Shown here one piece after another: positions 1 to 6,208 of a stretch of 8,498 nt of DNA (its first letter is position 1; the number at the start of each line of letters is the position of its first letter). Location of the stretch: the NCBI GenBank assembly GCA_031284185.1, contig JAITAJ010000031.1, positions 1 through 8,498 of the forward strand. The letters are read 5' to 3'. The stretch comes from Accumulibacter sp. Its GTDB lineage: Bacteria > Pseudomonadota > Gammaproteobacteria > Burkholderiales > Rhodocyclaceae. The notes beneath the pieces were generated by a model that was not told the origin of the DNA, ran no database searches, and worked only from the letters and a program-made list of their open reading frames with translations. A program made the translations under genes and the position numbers.

Positions 1-20
1 ATGGACGATACCGTATTCAT
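1..20 (-). CDS. possible start of a further gene, cut by the window edge
   Basis: An ATG on the minus strand at 20 opens a frame (M-N-T-V-S-S) that leaves the window. An AAAGGA-type ribosome binding site lies about 7 nt upstream of it. The gene would follow the ATPase gene in the same direction, 165 nt downstream of its stop. Only six codons are visible, so no product can be named. The good ribosome binding site and the shared direction are the only support. Confidence 0.3.
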
Positions 21-37
21 GACGATCCTTTCGTGAG

Positions 38-70
38 GCCACGCCCCCTATCTTCGATAAGGAGCGTGGC
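38..70 (-). other. intergenic hairpin before the left-edge gene
   Basis: GCCACGC at 38-44 is perfectly complementary to GCGTGGC at 64-70. Inside this stem CC/GG and TATC/GATA pairs can extend the structure around a short TTC loop. It lies in the 165-nt gap between the ATPase stop and the possible gene start at 20. There is no T run on either strand, so a simple intrinsic terminator is unlikely. An RNA processing, stabilising or attenuating structure is possible. Confidence 0.4.
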
Positions 71-185
71 GCCCGGTCATGGTTGGCAAGCCGCCACGGT
101 CGGTGCGTTGCACTCCACGAGATGCTTTTTTCATTGGTCTTTCTCCCTCATGGATGCCGACGACAAGACGGTTGAACGGTGTATC

Positions 186-1400
186 TCATGGAGTGGGCCG
201 CAAGTTGGGCAAGTATGCTCGATCAGCGATCAACGGACTCCATTTCCGGCTCAATCCTTCCAGCGCGTCGATAAGCTCCGGCAAACTTTGGTAATGGCGA
301 CAGCCGGACATTTCGGCGTTTTGCGTCAGAACGGGCAGGCCGCGTTCCCGCGCCGCTTCGAGCAACCGGCAACACACGTCCGCCGGTCCGCCGGCGTCGA
401 TCAAAAAATCGCAGCGATCCAGCGCCATCATCGCTCGCTCCAGACCGCCGTTCCGGTGAAGCTCGGCCCGGTAAACGACCTCGGCCTCGAGCGCCCGCGC
501 CACGTGCGCGTCGAGATCGGCCTCCTCCGGGAAACCGGCAACGAAAGCAAAGCCTTTTTTCGCCAACAGCCGATAGACGACGGTTCCCTTGCCGCGACCG
601 GCCAGGACGAAGGCACGGCCCGCGCGGCCGTCGCCCCGGATTTCCATGCCGCCGAGATCGCGGCTGAAACTGGCTTCGGAAAAATCGTAGAGTCCGGCGA
701 CATTGCCGGAAGTCATCGCGTCTTCCGGCGAGCCGGACGCCATCACCCGCCCGTCCCTGATCATGATCACCCGGTCGGAAACCTTGGCCGCCACGTCGAT
801 GTCATGGATCGCCGCGAGCACGGTGAGGCCGCGCTCCCGGCACAGGTTGCGCAGGATGGCCATGATTTCGACACGATGCTTGAGATCGAGATACGCGGTC
901 GGCTCGTCGAGCAGCATGATTCCAGGCTCCTGCGCCAAGGCCCTCGCCAGCACCACTTTCTGCCGCTCGCCGTCGCTCAACCGATCGATCCAGCGATCCG
1001 CCAGCGCCTCGGCCCTCACCGCGGCCAGCGAGCGCTTGACGATTTCGACGTCCTTGCCGTCGAGGCGACCGAGGAAGCCGGTGTGGGGATGGCGCCCGAG
1101 TGCGACGTATTCGAGCACCGACAGGAGCGGCGGCGCGGCCTTTTCGGTCAGCACGACGGCCAGCGTCCGCGCCAGTTCGAGGGCGGTGTAAGAAGCCAGC
1201 GGACGGCCACCGAGCCATATCTGCCCGGACAGCGCGGCAAGGTGCCGCGACAGGGTTCTCAGGAGCGTGGTCTTGCCCGAACCGTTGGGGCCGAGGAGGG
1301 AGACGAATTGCCCGGAACCGATGTCGAGATCGACCCCGGAAAGCACCGCACACCCGTAGCCGACGGAAAGGTCTTCAGTTCTGATCAGGCTGGCATTCAT
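186..1400 (-). CDS. cobalamin/iron-complex-type ABC transporter ATP-binding protein with C-terminal domain
   Basis: This is the 404-residue energy-coupling subunit of a BtuCD/FecCDE-type importer, hydrolysing ATP on the cytoplasmic face of the permease. Residues 1 to about 245 form the ABC domain: Walker A GPNGSGKTT (37-45), signature LSDGERQ (141-147), Walker B IMLLDEP (161-167), D-loop around L171-D172 and switch histidine H199. The usual Q-loop glutamine is replaced by an LTEK stretch (84-87), which I recall from related anaerobe and archaeal B12-type ATPases. Residues from about 250 to 404 form an extra domain with a glycine-rich FVLAGRGKG segment (264-272). Canonical BtuD has about 250 residues; the longer architecture is known from cobalamin-type ATPases of anaerobes (from memory). 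The ATG at 1400 has GAGGAG about 7 nt upstream. The permease it should partner ends at 2065, beyond two opposite-strand genes. The family is certain; cobalamin as substrate is inferred from the riboswitch upstream of its presumed partners. Confidence 0.9.
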   Translation of the reverse strand: MNASLIRTEDLSVGYGCAVLSGVDLDIGSGQFVSLLGPNGSGKTTLLRTLSRHLAALSGQIWLGGRPLASYTALELARTLAVVLTEKAAPPLLSVLEYVALGRHPHTGFLGRLDGKDVEIVKRSLAAVRAEALADRWIDRLSDGERQKVVLARALAQEPGIMLLDEPTAYLDLKHRVEIMAILRNLCRERGLTVLAAIHDIDVAAKVSDRVIMIRDGRVMASGSPEDAMTSGNVAGLYDFSEASFSRDLGGMEIRGDGRAGRAFVLAGRGKGTVVYRLLAKKGFAFVAGFPEEADLDAHVARALEAEVVYRAELHRNGGLERAMMALDRCDFLIDAGGPADVCCRLLEAARERGLPVLTQNAEMSGCRHYQSLPELIDALEGLSRKWSPLIADRAYLPNLRPTP

Positions 1401-1425
1401 GAACGCGCTCCTCGTTTGCGTCTTC

Positions 1426-1470
1426 AGTGTAAAAATGGGGCAATGTGTGGGAAATGATGGGAATGTGTGG
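1426..1470 (-). promoter_or_regulatory. candidate ATPase promoter with phased direct repeats
   Basis: On the minus strand TACACT (1426-1431) can act as a -10 box about 25 nt ahead of the ATPase start. The -35 position (about 1449-1454, TTTCCC) matches consensus poorly, as expected for an activated promoter. Overlapping it, CCACACATT occurs twice (1442-1450 and 1462-1470), exactly 20 bp apart. A related CCATCATT lies between the copies (1453-1460). The repeats also lie just upstream of the plus-strand gene at 1493, so one regulator could serve both directions. This is inference from sequence only. Confidence 0.4.
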
Positions 1471-1492
1471 TAAATTCACCCGCATGGAACAC

Positions 1493-1675
1493 ATGATCAA
1501 TTTCCTGCGCCATCTTTCCGGCGTGTTCGATCTGTCTCCCCGGCCTTACCATCTGGATCGCCGCGGGTTTGCCACGGACACGCGAGCCCTGCGCGGCGAT
1601 TCCGCGGCGCTTGTCCGTGATCTGCGGAAACAGTTGAGACGTGAGCCGTCAGACCAACGCGCACGTAAGGGGTAG
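1493..1675 (+). CDS. small hypothetical protein paired with the DUF2335 gene
   Basis: A 60-residue charged protein beginning MINFLRHLSGVFDLS. An amphipathic N-terminus is followed by a strongly basic C-terminal half (ALRGD, VRDLRKQLRRE), suggesting a small helical protein. The ATG at 1493 is preferred because GGAA lies about 6 nt upstream; an in-frame ATG at 1484 would add three residues. Its end overlaps the start of the following DUF2335-type gene by 35 nt in another frame, as in a translationally coupled pair. I recall short proteins of this look next to DUF2335 genes but cannot name a family. The function is unknown. The opposite-strand frame over the same bases looks like a shadow. Confidence 0.55.
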   Translation: MINFLRHLSGVFDLSPRPYHLDRRGFATDTRALRGDSAALVRDLRKQLRREPSDQRARKG

Positions 1676-2018
1676 GGACGGTTCCGAACTGCTGGTGCAG
1701 GACAACCAGTCGGACGCGCCCACCTTCCCGATTGCCGCGATCGAGCGGCTGCATAAAATCCGGCCCGATCGCGTCGATTGGGTTTTTGACCAGACCGAGG
1801 CCGAAGCGCAATCCCGCCGTTCCGAGCAGCACAGGATCAATGCGTTTATTTTCTACGAGCGTATTGCGGCCTTGTTTATCGCTTTTGGCGTTGGGCTGTC
1901 CGGCATCGTCGGGGGCATCTATGCCGCCATAGAGGGGCATGATTGGCTCGGCGGGACCGTTTCCACCGTGATGATCGGCACGCTGGCCGTGGCGTTCCTG
2001 CGTTTCCGCGAAAAATAG
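1641..2018 (+). CDS. DUF2335-type small membrane protein
   Basis: A 125-residue protein of unknown function. Residues 30-65 hold the soluble part typical of DUF2335: a P-x4-E-x4-I-R-P-D-R segment (30-44) followed by a helix ending in the polar SEQHR (61-65). Two hydrophobic helices follow (about 76-96 and 102-121) and the protein ends in the basic RFREK. The assigned start is GTG at 1641 without a strong ribosome binding site; GTG at 1695 would also keep the conserved part. It lies on the plus strand, between the minus-strand permease and ATPase genes and convergent with the permease, so it is not part of the B12 operon. DUF2335 proteins are often found on phage-like or accessory DNA (from memory), which fits an insertion. 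Family assignment rests on pattern recognition. Confidence 0.7.
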   Translation: MSRQTNAHVRGRDGSELLVQDNQSDAPTFPIAAIERLHKIRPDRVDWVFDQTEAEAQSRRSEQHRINAFIFYERIAALFIAFGVGLSGIVGGIYAAIEGHDWLGGTVSTVMIGTLAVAFLRFREK

Positions 2019-2064
2019 AGGACCGGAAACAGGGTCGGTCGGGTTACTGTTCATCGAACATCCC

Positions 2065-3108
2065 TCATCTTCTTCTCCTCAGCAGCAGCCAGATGACGAT
2101 CGGCGCGCCGAAAAAGGCGGTGATCGCCGACAGCGGCAATTCCACCGGACTCAGCCACATGCGCGCGATCAGGTCGCACAGGCTGGTCACCGTCGCGCCC
2201 ATCAGCGCGGCGCCCGGCACCAGGACGCGGTTGTCCGAGGTGCCGAAGGAGAGGCGCGCCATGTGCGGCACGGCCAGCCCGATGAAGGCCACCGGCCCGG
2301 CCATCGAGGTCACCAGGCCGGCCAGCGAGGACGCGGCGAGCAGGATGAACAGGCGGAAACGGCGGATGGCGACGCCCATCGACGCGGCGTAGTCCTCGCC
2401 CAGCAGAAAGGCGTTCAGCGGTTTGCTGAGCAGGTAGATGGAGAGCAGAATGGCGCCGCCGAAAAAGAACAGTATCTCGATCTCCACCCATTTGAAGCCG
2501 GAGAAACTGCCCATCTGCCAGAGGACGAAGCCCTTGATCTTGCCTTTTTCGGCCAGCGCCGTGAGGATCGAGGTGACCGCGCCGCAGAGGTAGCCCATCA
2601 TCAGGCCGACGATCAGCAGCGTCGCGCCGTTCCTGACCCTGGCGGCGAGGGCGACGACGATGAGCATCACGCCGTAGGCGCCGATACAGCCGGCGAAAGT
2701 GGTCAGGAAGGGCGTGGCGAAGGCCATCTGCATTCCCGTGGCGGTGAGCATGACGAGCGAGACGACCACCGTCGCGCCCGAGGAAATGCCGAGAATGAAG
2801 GGGCCGACGATCGGGTTGCGGAAATAGACTTGCAGCAAGAGGCCGGAGGCGGCGAGATAGGCGCCGCCCATCGCCGCGGCGAGTACCCGCGGCAGCCGGA
2901 TCTTCCAGACGATGAAGGCGAGATTGCCCGTCCCGTCCGGGTCGAGCAGCGCCGAAGCGATCTGTCCGGGCGAATAATCGATCGAGCCGATCAGGAGATT
3001 CGCGCCCATCATGAGCAGGGTCAACAGGGTGAGGCCGCAGAAGACCAGGCGGCGGCGCCGGAAGGCGCGCGCGAACGGATCGGAGAGGGTGAGGGCAAGC
3101 GTCGTCAT
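2065..3108 (-). CDS. BtuC/FecCD-family ABC transporter permease
   Basis: A 347-residue inner-membrane permease that forms the transport channel of a cobalamin, heme or siderophore-type importer. Family hallmarks are visible: RLPRVLAAAMGGAYLAASG (about 72-90), the following NP-x-VGP-x-ILGISSGA segment, GPVAFIGLAVPHMARL in the C-terminal third, and a final E-x-P-x-SAITAFFGAP segment before the basic tail LLRRRR. Length and about ten hydrophobic helices match the family. The start at 3108 is chosen because its ATG overlaps the stop of the binding-protein gene in an ATGA arrangement, which implies translational coupling; the frame stays open further upstream but that part lies inside the binding-protein gene. 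The ATPase partner is encoded beyond an opposite-strand insert at about 1.4-2.0 kb. The substrate is inferred as a corrinoid from the riboswitch. Confidence 0.93.
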   Translation of the reverse strand: MTTLALTLSDPFARAFRRRRLVFCGLTLLTLLMMGANLLIGSIDYSPGQIASALLDPDGTGNLAFIVWKIRLPRVLAAAMGGAYLAASGLLLQVYFRNPIVGPFILGISSGATVVVSLVMLTATGMQMAFATPFLTTFAGCIGAYGVMLIVVALAARVRNGATLLIVGLMMGYLCGAVTSILTALAEKGKIKGFVLWQMGSFSGFKWVEIEILFFFGGAILLSIYLLSKPLNAFLLGEDYAASMGVAIRRFRLFILLAASSLAGLVTSMAGPVAFIGLAVPHMARLSFGTSDNRVLVPGAALMGATVTSLCDLIARMWLSPVELPLSAITAFFGAPIVIWLLLRRRR

Positions 3109-4223
3109 GGCTGATTGACCTGGGCTTGGGGGATGGAATCGTGATCCGGCAGATCGACGAAGAATTGCAGCTCGTAGCCCGGATAGGCTTCGGGATGCAG
3201 GATGGCCGAGATTTCGACGAGGATGTCGTCGAGCCGGTCGGCGCTCTGGGTGTAGTGCGGCAGCGGCGAGAAGGCCCTGCCGTTCGGCCCCAGCGGTTTC
3301 AGCGAGACGAGCAGCGGATTCATGCGCGCCAGCGCGTCCTTGGAGACGATGCCGTCCTTGACGCTGCGGTAGGTGAAGTAGATGTCCGCGTCGTTGCCGC
3401 TGTAGAGGAAGCGTTCCAGCGAAATCTCGATGCACGAGGTGCCGTAGACGTCGTCGAAGAGATAATTGCTCTGCGCCAATCCAACCAGTTCGGCGACCCA
3501 GGCGTTGCCGGGTTCGACCAGCACGCGCTTTTCGTAGATGTCGCCCCACATCGCCTTGGGCCTGGGCCGGCCCTTCGTTCGCTCGCGGATGCCTTCCAGC
3601 GATCCCGCCACGCGCTCGTAGAAAACCGTGGCCTCGCGCTCCCGTCCGAAGAACGGGGCGAGGAAGCGGGCGAAGCGGATGTGCGTGGCCAGACAGGTCG
3701 CCAGCGGCGTCGAGGTCACCAGCACCGGAATGCCCAATTCATCCATCATCGGCACGATGGAAGGATCCCAGGTCATGACCATGTCCGGGCGCAGCGTCTC
3801 GATGCGCTCGTAATCGAGCGCGTCCGGCTCGCCGACGTAGACGACGCGGCCCTCGGCGAAGCCTTTCTTCATTTCGTCGACGAACCAGCCGCTTTCCGGC
3901 GTGGTCACGCCGACCACGGTGCCGGCCTCGCCCAGCGCCTTCAGGATGCCGACGTCGAAAAAGCTGTAGGCCACGACCCGGCGCACCGGCGTCTCGATCA
4001 CGCGGGCCGGCGCGAAACCCGGCGGATGCGGCTGGCCGCGAGGCACCAGCGCCAGGATGCGCCCGGCGCCGTCGCGCGCCTCGGTGTATTGCGCCTTCTT
4101 CTCGATGGCGAAATCGCCCATGTTGAGAAAATCCTCCCGGGCCTGGTCGGTCAGCCTGTCGCAGGCCGCGCTCAGGAAGAGGACGCAAACGAGGGCCAGC
4201 CGCCTAGTCCTGCTCATGCTCAT
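3105..4223 (-). CDS. ABC transporter substrate-binding lipoprotein (BtuF/FecB type)
   Basis: A 372-residue protein that would capture the substrate outside the inner membrane and deliver it to the permease. A short basic n-region (SRTRR), a hydrophobic stretch and LSAAC give a probable lipidation cysteine at residue 21; the lipobox is slightly non-canonical with S at -3. About 60 residues of linker follow before the Peripla_BP_2-type fold starts (RRVVAYSFFDVGILKAL, about 81-97). Typical elements follow: a GEPDALDYERIETLRPDMV segment (131-149), which is the family pattern 'G-x-D-x-E-x-I-x-x-L-x-P-D-L-V', then the inter-domain helix at about 187-230. Canonical BtuF is near 265 residues, so this is a long version. 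ATG at 4223 is chosen because it begins just before the signal peptide; 4265 is in frame but adds a non-signal-like leader. The gene overlaps the ResB-like gene by 20 nt and the permease by 4 nt. Confidence 0.88.
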   Translation of the reverse strand: MSMSRTRRLALVCVLFLSAACDRLTDQAREDFLNMGDFAIEKKAQYTEARDGAGRILALVPRGQPHPPGFAPARVIETPVRRVVAYSFFDVGILKALGEAGTVVGVTTPESGWFVDEMKKGFAEGRVVYVGEPDALDYERIETLRPDMVMTWDPSIVPMMDELGIPVLVTSTPLATCLATHIRFARFLAPFFGREREATVFYERVAGSLEGIRERTKGRPRPKAMWGDIYEKRVLVEPGNAWVAELVGLAQSNYLFDDVYGTSCIEISLERFLYSGNDADIYFTYRSVKDGIVSKDALARMNPLLVSLKPLGPNGRAFSPLPHYTQSADRLDDILVEISAILHPEAYPGYELQFFVDLPDHDSIPQAQVNQP

Positions 4224-5016
4224 GATGACCCCCCGCATTTTTCCTGGATAGCATATCCACTCCATACAGAATCAAACCGATGAAAAAGAGGCCCAGGCCG
4301 GAAAGATAGACGGCCGAGGACGGATCACGGCGGATGATCAGCTTGATCCGCCGGAAACTGCGATTGCGGTTCGCCTTGCGCGGGAAAAAATCGATCAGGT
4401 GGATGTCGTAGCCCTTGAACCAGACCGGGCTGTTGAAGGCCAGCTTCACCTCCCGGGTCTCGTCTTCGGAAACGAGCCTCAGCCGGATTCCGGGATCGAA
4501 GATGTAGCCGTCGAACGGCCCCAGACGCTCGCCGCGATACACGATCGGATCGACGCCGAGGAAAATGATCCGCCCGCCGCCGCCGGGCAGGTCGAGGCCG
4601 GCGCCCGGTTTGAGCGCGTTGCCCGGATAGCTCGACGAAAAAAGGTAGCTCAGGAGATAGCCGGACAGGATCACCAGCACGGCGTAGTGCATGATGTGCG
4701 GCCCGAGCGAGCGCAATTTCCAGTTCTTCCGGCGGACGATCCGCGCCATGCGATCGGTGGTGCAGATGAAAGTATTGACCGCCAGCAGGGCGAGCAGGAC
4801 GAGCATGAGCAGGAACCAGGCGCTTTCTCCGAGATTGTGCCGCGCGTAGGTCAGAAGCCACTTGCGCAGGCCGACGTCGCCCATCGGCGCGAAGATCGGC
4901 AGATTCTTTTCCAGGCTGAAATAGGCCCATGCCAGATCGAGCGTCAGCAGACCGCACAGGGCGACCATCACGTCCGTGCGGCCCGCCCTGTTCCAGATTT
5001 TCTTCATGAGCGGCAT
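4204..5016 (-). CDS. ResB/CcsB-like membrane protein
   Basis: A 270-residue relative of ResB (CcsB), the System II cytochrome c biogenesis protein that works with CcsA in presenting heme outside the membrane. Four membrane helices are visible at about 13-34, 66-84, 107-126 and 236-254, with a large extracytoplasmic domain of about 110 residues between helices 3 and 4. Family-like features are NTFICTTDR after helix 2 (81-89), H107 and H110 entering helix 3, and the D-P-S-S-x-V-Y-x-S-G-L-G segment (231-242) opening helix 4. Full ResB proteins are often longer, so this is a compact form. The tail is His-rich (GGHHEHEQD). The ATG at 5016 has GAGGTGA 4 nt upstream, overlapping the preceding stop. 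Its place beside a CcsA-like gene supports a two-protein complex. Its place in a B12-riboswitch operon argues for a corrinoid-related job, which is inference. Confidence 0.8.
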   Translation of the reverse strand: MPLMKKIWNRAGRTDVMVALCGLLTLDLAWAYFSLEKNLPIFAPMGDVGLRKWLLTYARHNLGESAWFLLMLVLLALLAVNTFICTTDRMARIVRRKNWKLRSLGPHIMHYAVLVILSGYLLSYLFSSSYPGNALKPGAGLDLPGGGGRIIFLGVDPIVYRGERLGPFDGYIFDPGIRLRLVSEDETREVKLAFNSPVWFKGYDIHLIDFFPRKANRNRSFRRIKLIIRRDPSSAVYLSGLGLFFIGLILYGVDMLSRKNAGGHHEHEQD

Positions 5017-5020
5017 GGCT

Positions 5021-5785
5021 TCACCTCAGCGGCGGGCGGAAAGGCCCGAGGTCGTTGCTGCAATTGAGCGCCAGGATCAGCAGCACGCCGGCCACCGAGG
5101 CCCAATGCCGCGCCCGCGTCGGCCAGCGCCTGGTCAGATGCAGGTGCAGAAGGCCGATGTAATAGAACCAGGTGGCGGTGAAGGCGATGATCGTCGCGTC
5201 CTCCCAGACCACCGGCACGCCCCAGCCGCGATAGGACCAGATTTCGCCCGAGAACATCGCCAGCGTCCAGAGTCCGAAGCCGCCGGCCAGCCAGTTCCAG
5301 GCCCGGCGCTGGCTCGAGGGGTCCTGCCGTCCGCCGGACAGGCAGGCCGCCGACCACAGTCCGGAGAAGAGGAGCGCCGACTTGGCGGCCCGGGTGAATA
5401 TCAGATAGGCGTGGGAAAACAGCGAAGCGGTCTTCAGGAAGGGCAGATAGAAGTCCTTGGGGAAGAAGAGCGAGGCGAGGCCCAGCGCCAGCGCCAGAAT
5501 GGCGCAACCGGCGCGGACGAAGCGCGTCTCGGGAGAATCGCCGGCGTGGGCGAACCCCAAGGCGGCCAGGAGCGGCGGCAACCCGACCGTCCCCAGATAC
5601 ATCGGCGTCATCGGCCAGCTTCCCCAATAACGCAGGGCCAGGTAGGCCAGACCGCAGATCGTCGCCGGAACGAGCGTCCAGCGGGAGAATCCGCGCCATG
5701 CCCGGGAAAGCGCGAGCGCGAGGCTCACGGCCAGGAAACCCACGGTCAGGGGCAGAAGAAAAGGAGCAAGGAACATGAACGCCAC
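5021..5785 (-). CDS. CcsA/ResC-like membrane protein with altered WWD motif
   Basis: A 254-residue polytopic membrane protein, first gene after the riboswitch, resembling CcsA/ResC of System II cytochrome c biogenesis. The GSWPMTPMYLGT segment (55-66) resembles the N-terminal family motif. H125 sits where CcsA has its first conserved histidine (LKTASLFSHAYLIF, 117-130). The G-x-x-W-x4-W-G-x4-W spacing of the WWD motif is kept at G180, W183, W188, G189 and W194, but WDPKET becomes W-E-D-A-T-I and the Tyr-Trp before it is Pro-Val. The following helix (TWFYYIGLLHLHL) also matches CcsA. The protein ends soon after the last helix, without the usual LHSY-like histidine segment. The start is GTG at 5785, the first possible start after an in-frame stop; ATG at 5776 is an equally good choice, and neither has a strong ribosome binding site. 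The stop is 4 nt before the ResB-like start. Confidence 0.75.
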   Translation of the reverse strand: MAFMFLAPFLLPLTVGFLAVSLALALSRAWRGFSRWTLVPATICGLAYLALRYWGSWPMTPMYLGTVGLPPLLAALGFAHAGDSPETRFVRAGCAILALALGLASLFFPKDFYLPFLKTASLFSHAYLIFTRAAKSALLFSGLWSAACLSGGRQDPSSQRRAWNWLAGGFGLWTLAMFSGEIWSYRGWGVPVVWEDATIIAFTATWFYYIGLLHLHLTRRWPTRARHWASVAGVLLILALNCSNDLGPFRPPLR

Positions 5786-5940
5786 ATTCGAGCCAAATCA
5801 AACCTGAATTGCATAACAATCCAGGATACCCGGCTTTTTATCCCGAACATGGCCATCCGCCCCGAGGGTCAACGGCACCCGAACGCCAAGGGCGAACTCA
5901 CGAGCCGGTCTCATCCGCAAGACCGCGTCTCCCGCGATGA
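5786..5940 (-). promoter_or_regulatory. leader between B12 aptamer and first gene
   Basis: This 155-nt stretch should contain the riboswitch expression platform. On the transcript a perfect 6-bp hairpin CGGTCT/AGACCG forms at 5906-5925 with an 8-nt loop, and a 5-bp GGATA/TATCC hairpin forms at 5824-5843. Neither is followed by a T run, so no intrinsic terminator is evident and control of translation initiation or Rho-dependent termination is more likely. No convincing gene lies in it. Confidence 0.4.
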
Positions 5941-6100
5941 AAACAGGCAGGTCTTCTGACTCTCGGATCGTCCCTCCCGGCGCGCCTTCCCAGTCATTCG
6001 ACCAGTGGCATCATGCGCCGCTCAGTCCCCGATCACAGCGGTGGGGCCGCGCTCGATTCTCACGAGCTTCCCTGTTGGGTGAAATGAATCACACCTGTTT
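5941..6100 (-). promoter_or_regulatory. cobalamin (adenosylcobalamin/B12) riboswitch aptamer
   Basis: Reading the minus strand, the conserved B12-aptamer blocks occur in the right order: AACAGGGAAGC, then GTGAGAATC, GCCCCACCGCTGTGATC, GCCACTGG, CTGGGAAGGC and finally AGTCAGAAGACCTGCC. The outer stem P1 is a perfect 7-bp pairing of AAACAGG (6094-6100) with CCTGTTT (5941-5947). Such RNAs bind coenzyme B12 and lower expression of downstream transport or synthesis genes when cobalamin is plentiful. It lies 155 nt upstream of the CcsA-like gene and so should control that gene, the ResB-like gene, the binding protein and the permease. It is direct evidence that this operon belongs to corrinoid metabolism. 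Confidence 0.95.
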
Positions 6101-6110
6101 CTGGCTGGCG

Positions 6111-6140
6111 AGTGTAGCCCATCTCGCCGGCCGAAGTAAA
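6111..6140 (-). promoter_or_regulatory. sigma70-like promoter of the riboswitch operon
   Basis: On the minus strand TTTACT (6135-6140) and TACACT (6111-6116) are separated by 18 nt, each matching its consensus at four of six positions. Initiation about 7 nt beyond the -10 box would start RNA near 6104, a few bases before the aptamer's outer stem begins at 6100. That position fits a riboswitch promoter very well. Confidence 0.6.
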
Positions 6141-6186
6141 TAGGGATTTTCCACAAGACGGTCCGCGTCGCGTTCCGGGCGGAAAG

Positions 6187-6206
6187 CCGTCCTCGTCCGA
6201 GGCCGG
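6187..6206 (-). terminator. possible weak terminator after the DUF2284 gene
   Basis: Two nucleotides after the stop codon at 6209-6211, the transcript can fold into a stem of CCG/CGG plus CCTC/GAGG with one G-A mismatch. It is followed by a short CTTTCC rather than a strong U run. It would separate the DUF2284 transcript from the riboswitch promoter just downstream. Confidence 0.35.
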
Positions 6207-6208
6207 AC

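Noticed and set aside
48..134. 28-residue minus-strand peptide frame beginning MKKASRGVQ
   Set aside because: It has a fair ribosome binding site, but its end lies within the 38-70 hairpin and the peptide shows no conserved feature; chance is likelier.
33..1457. Long plus-strand open frame opposite the ATPase gene
   Set aside because: It is antisense to a complete ABC ATPase with every motif intact; the translated product is Arg/His/Gln-rich low-complexity sequence typical of GC-rich shadows.
2021..2040. Terminator between the convergent DUF2335-type and permease genes
   Set aside because: Only a 5-bp GACCG/CGGTC stem with a 10-nt loop and no T run; too weak to call.
1497..2054. Minus-strand frame opposite the DUF2335-type gene
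   Set aside because: It has no recognisable domain or ribosome binding site, whereas the plus-strand product has two clear membrane helices and a family pattern.
186..5785. Operon as a heme or siderophore importer
   Set aside because: The protein families alone allow it and the CcsA/ResB-like pair hints at heme, but the cobalamin riboswitch makes a corrinoid the better-supported substrate; kept only as an alternative.
2263..5959. Plus-strand open frames at 2263-3114, 3126-4283, 4399-5067 and 4976-5959
   Set aside because: All mirror the well-supported minus-strand operon genes and encode charged low-complexity proteins with no family features.
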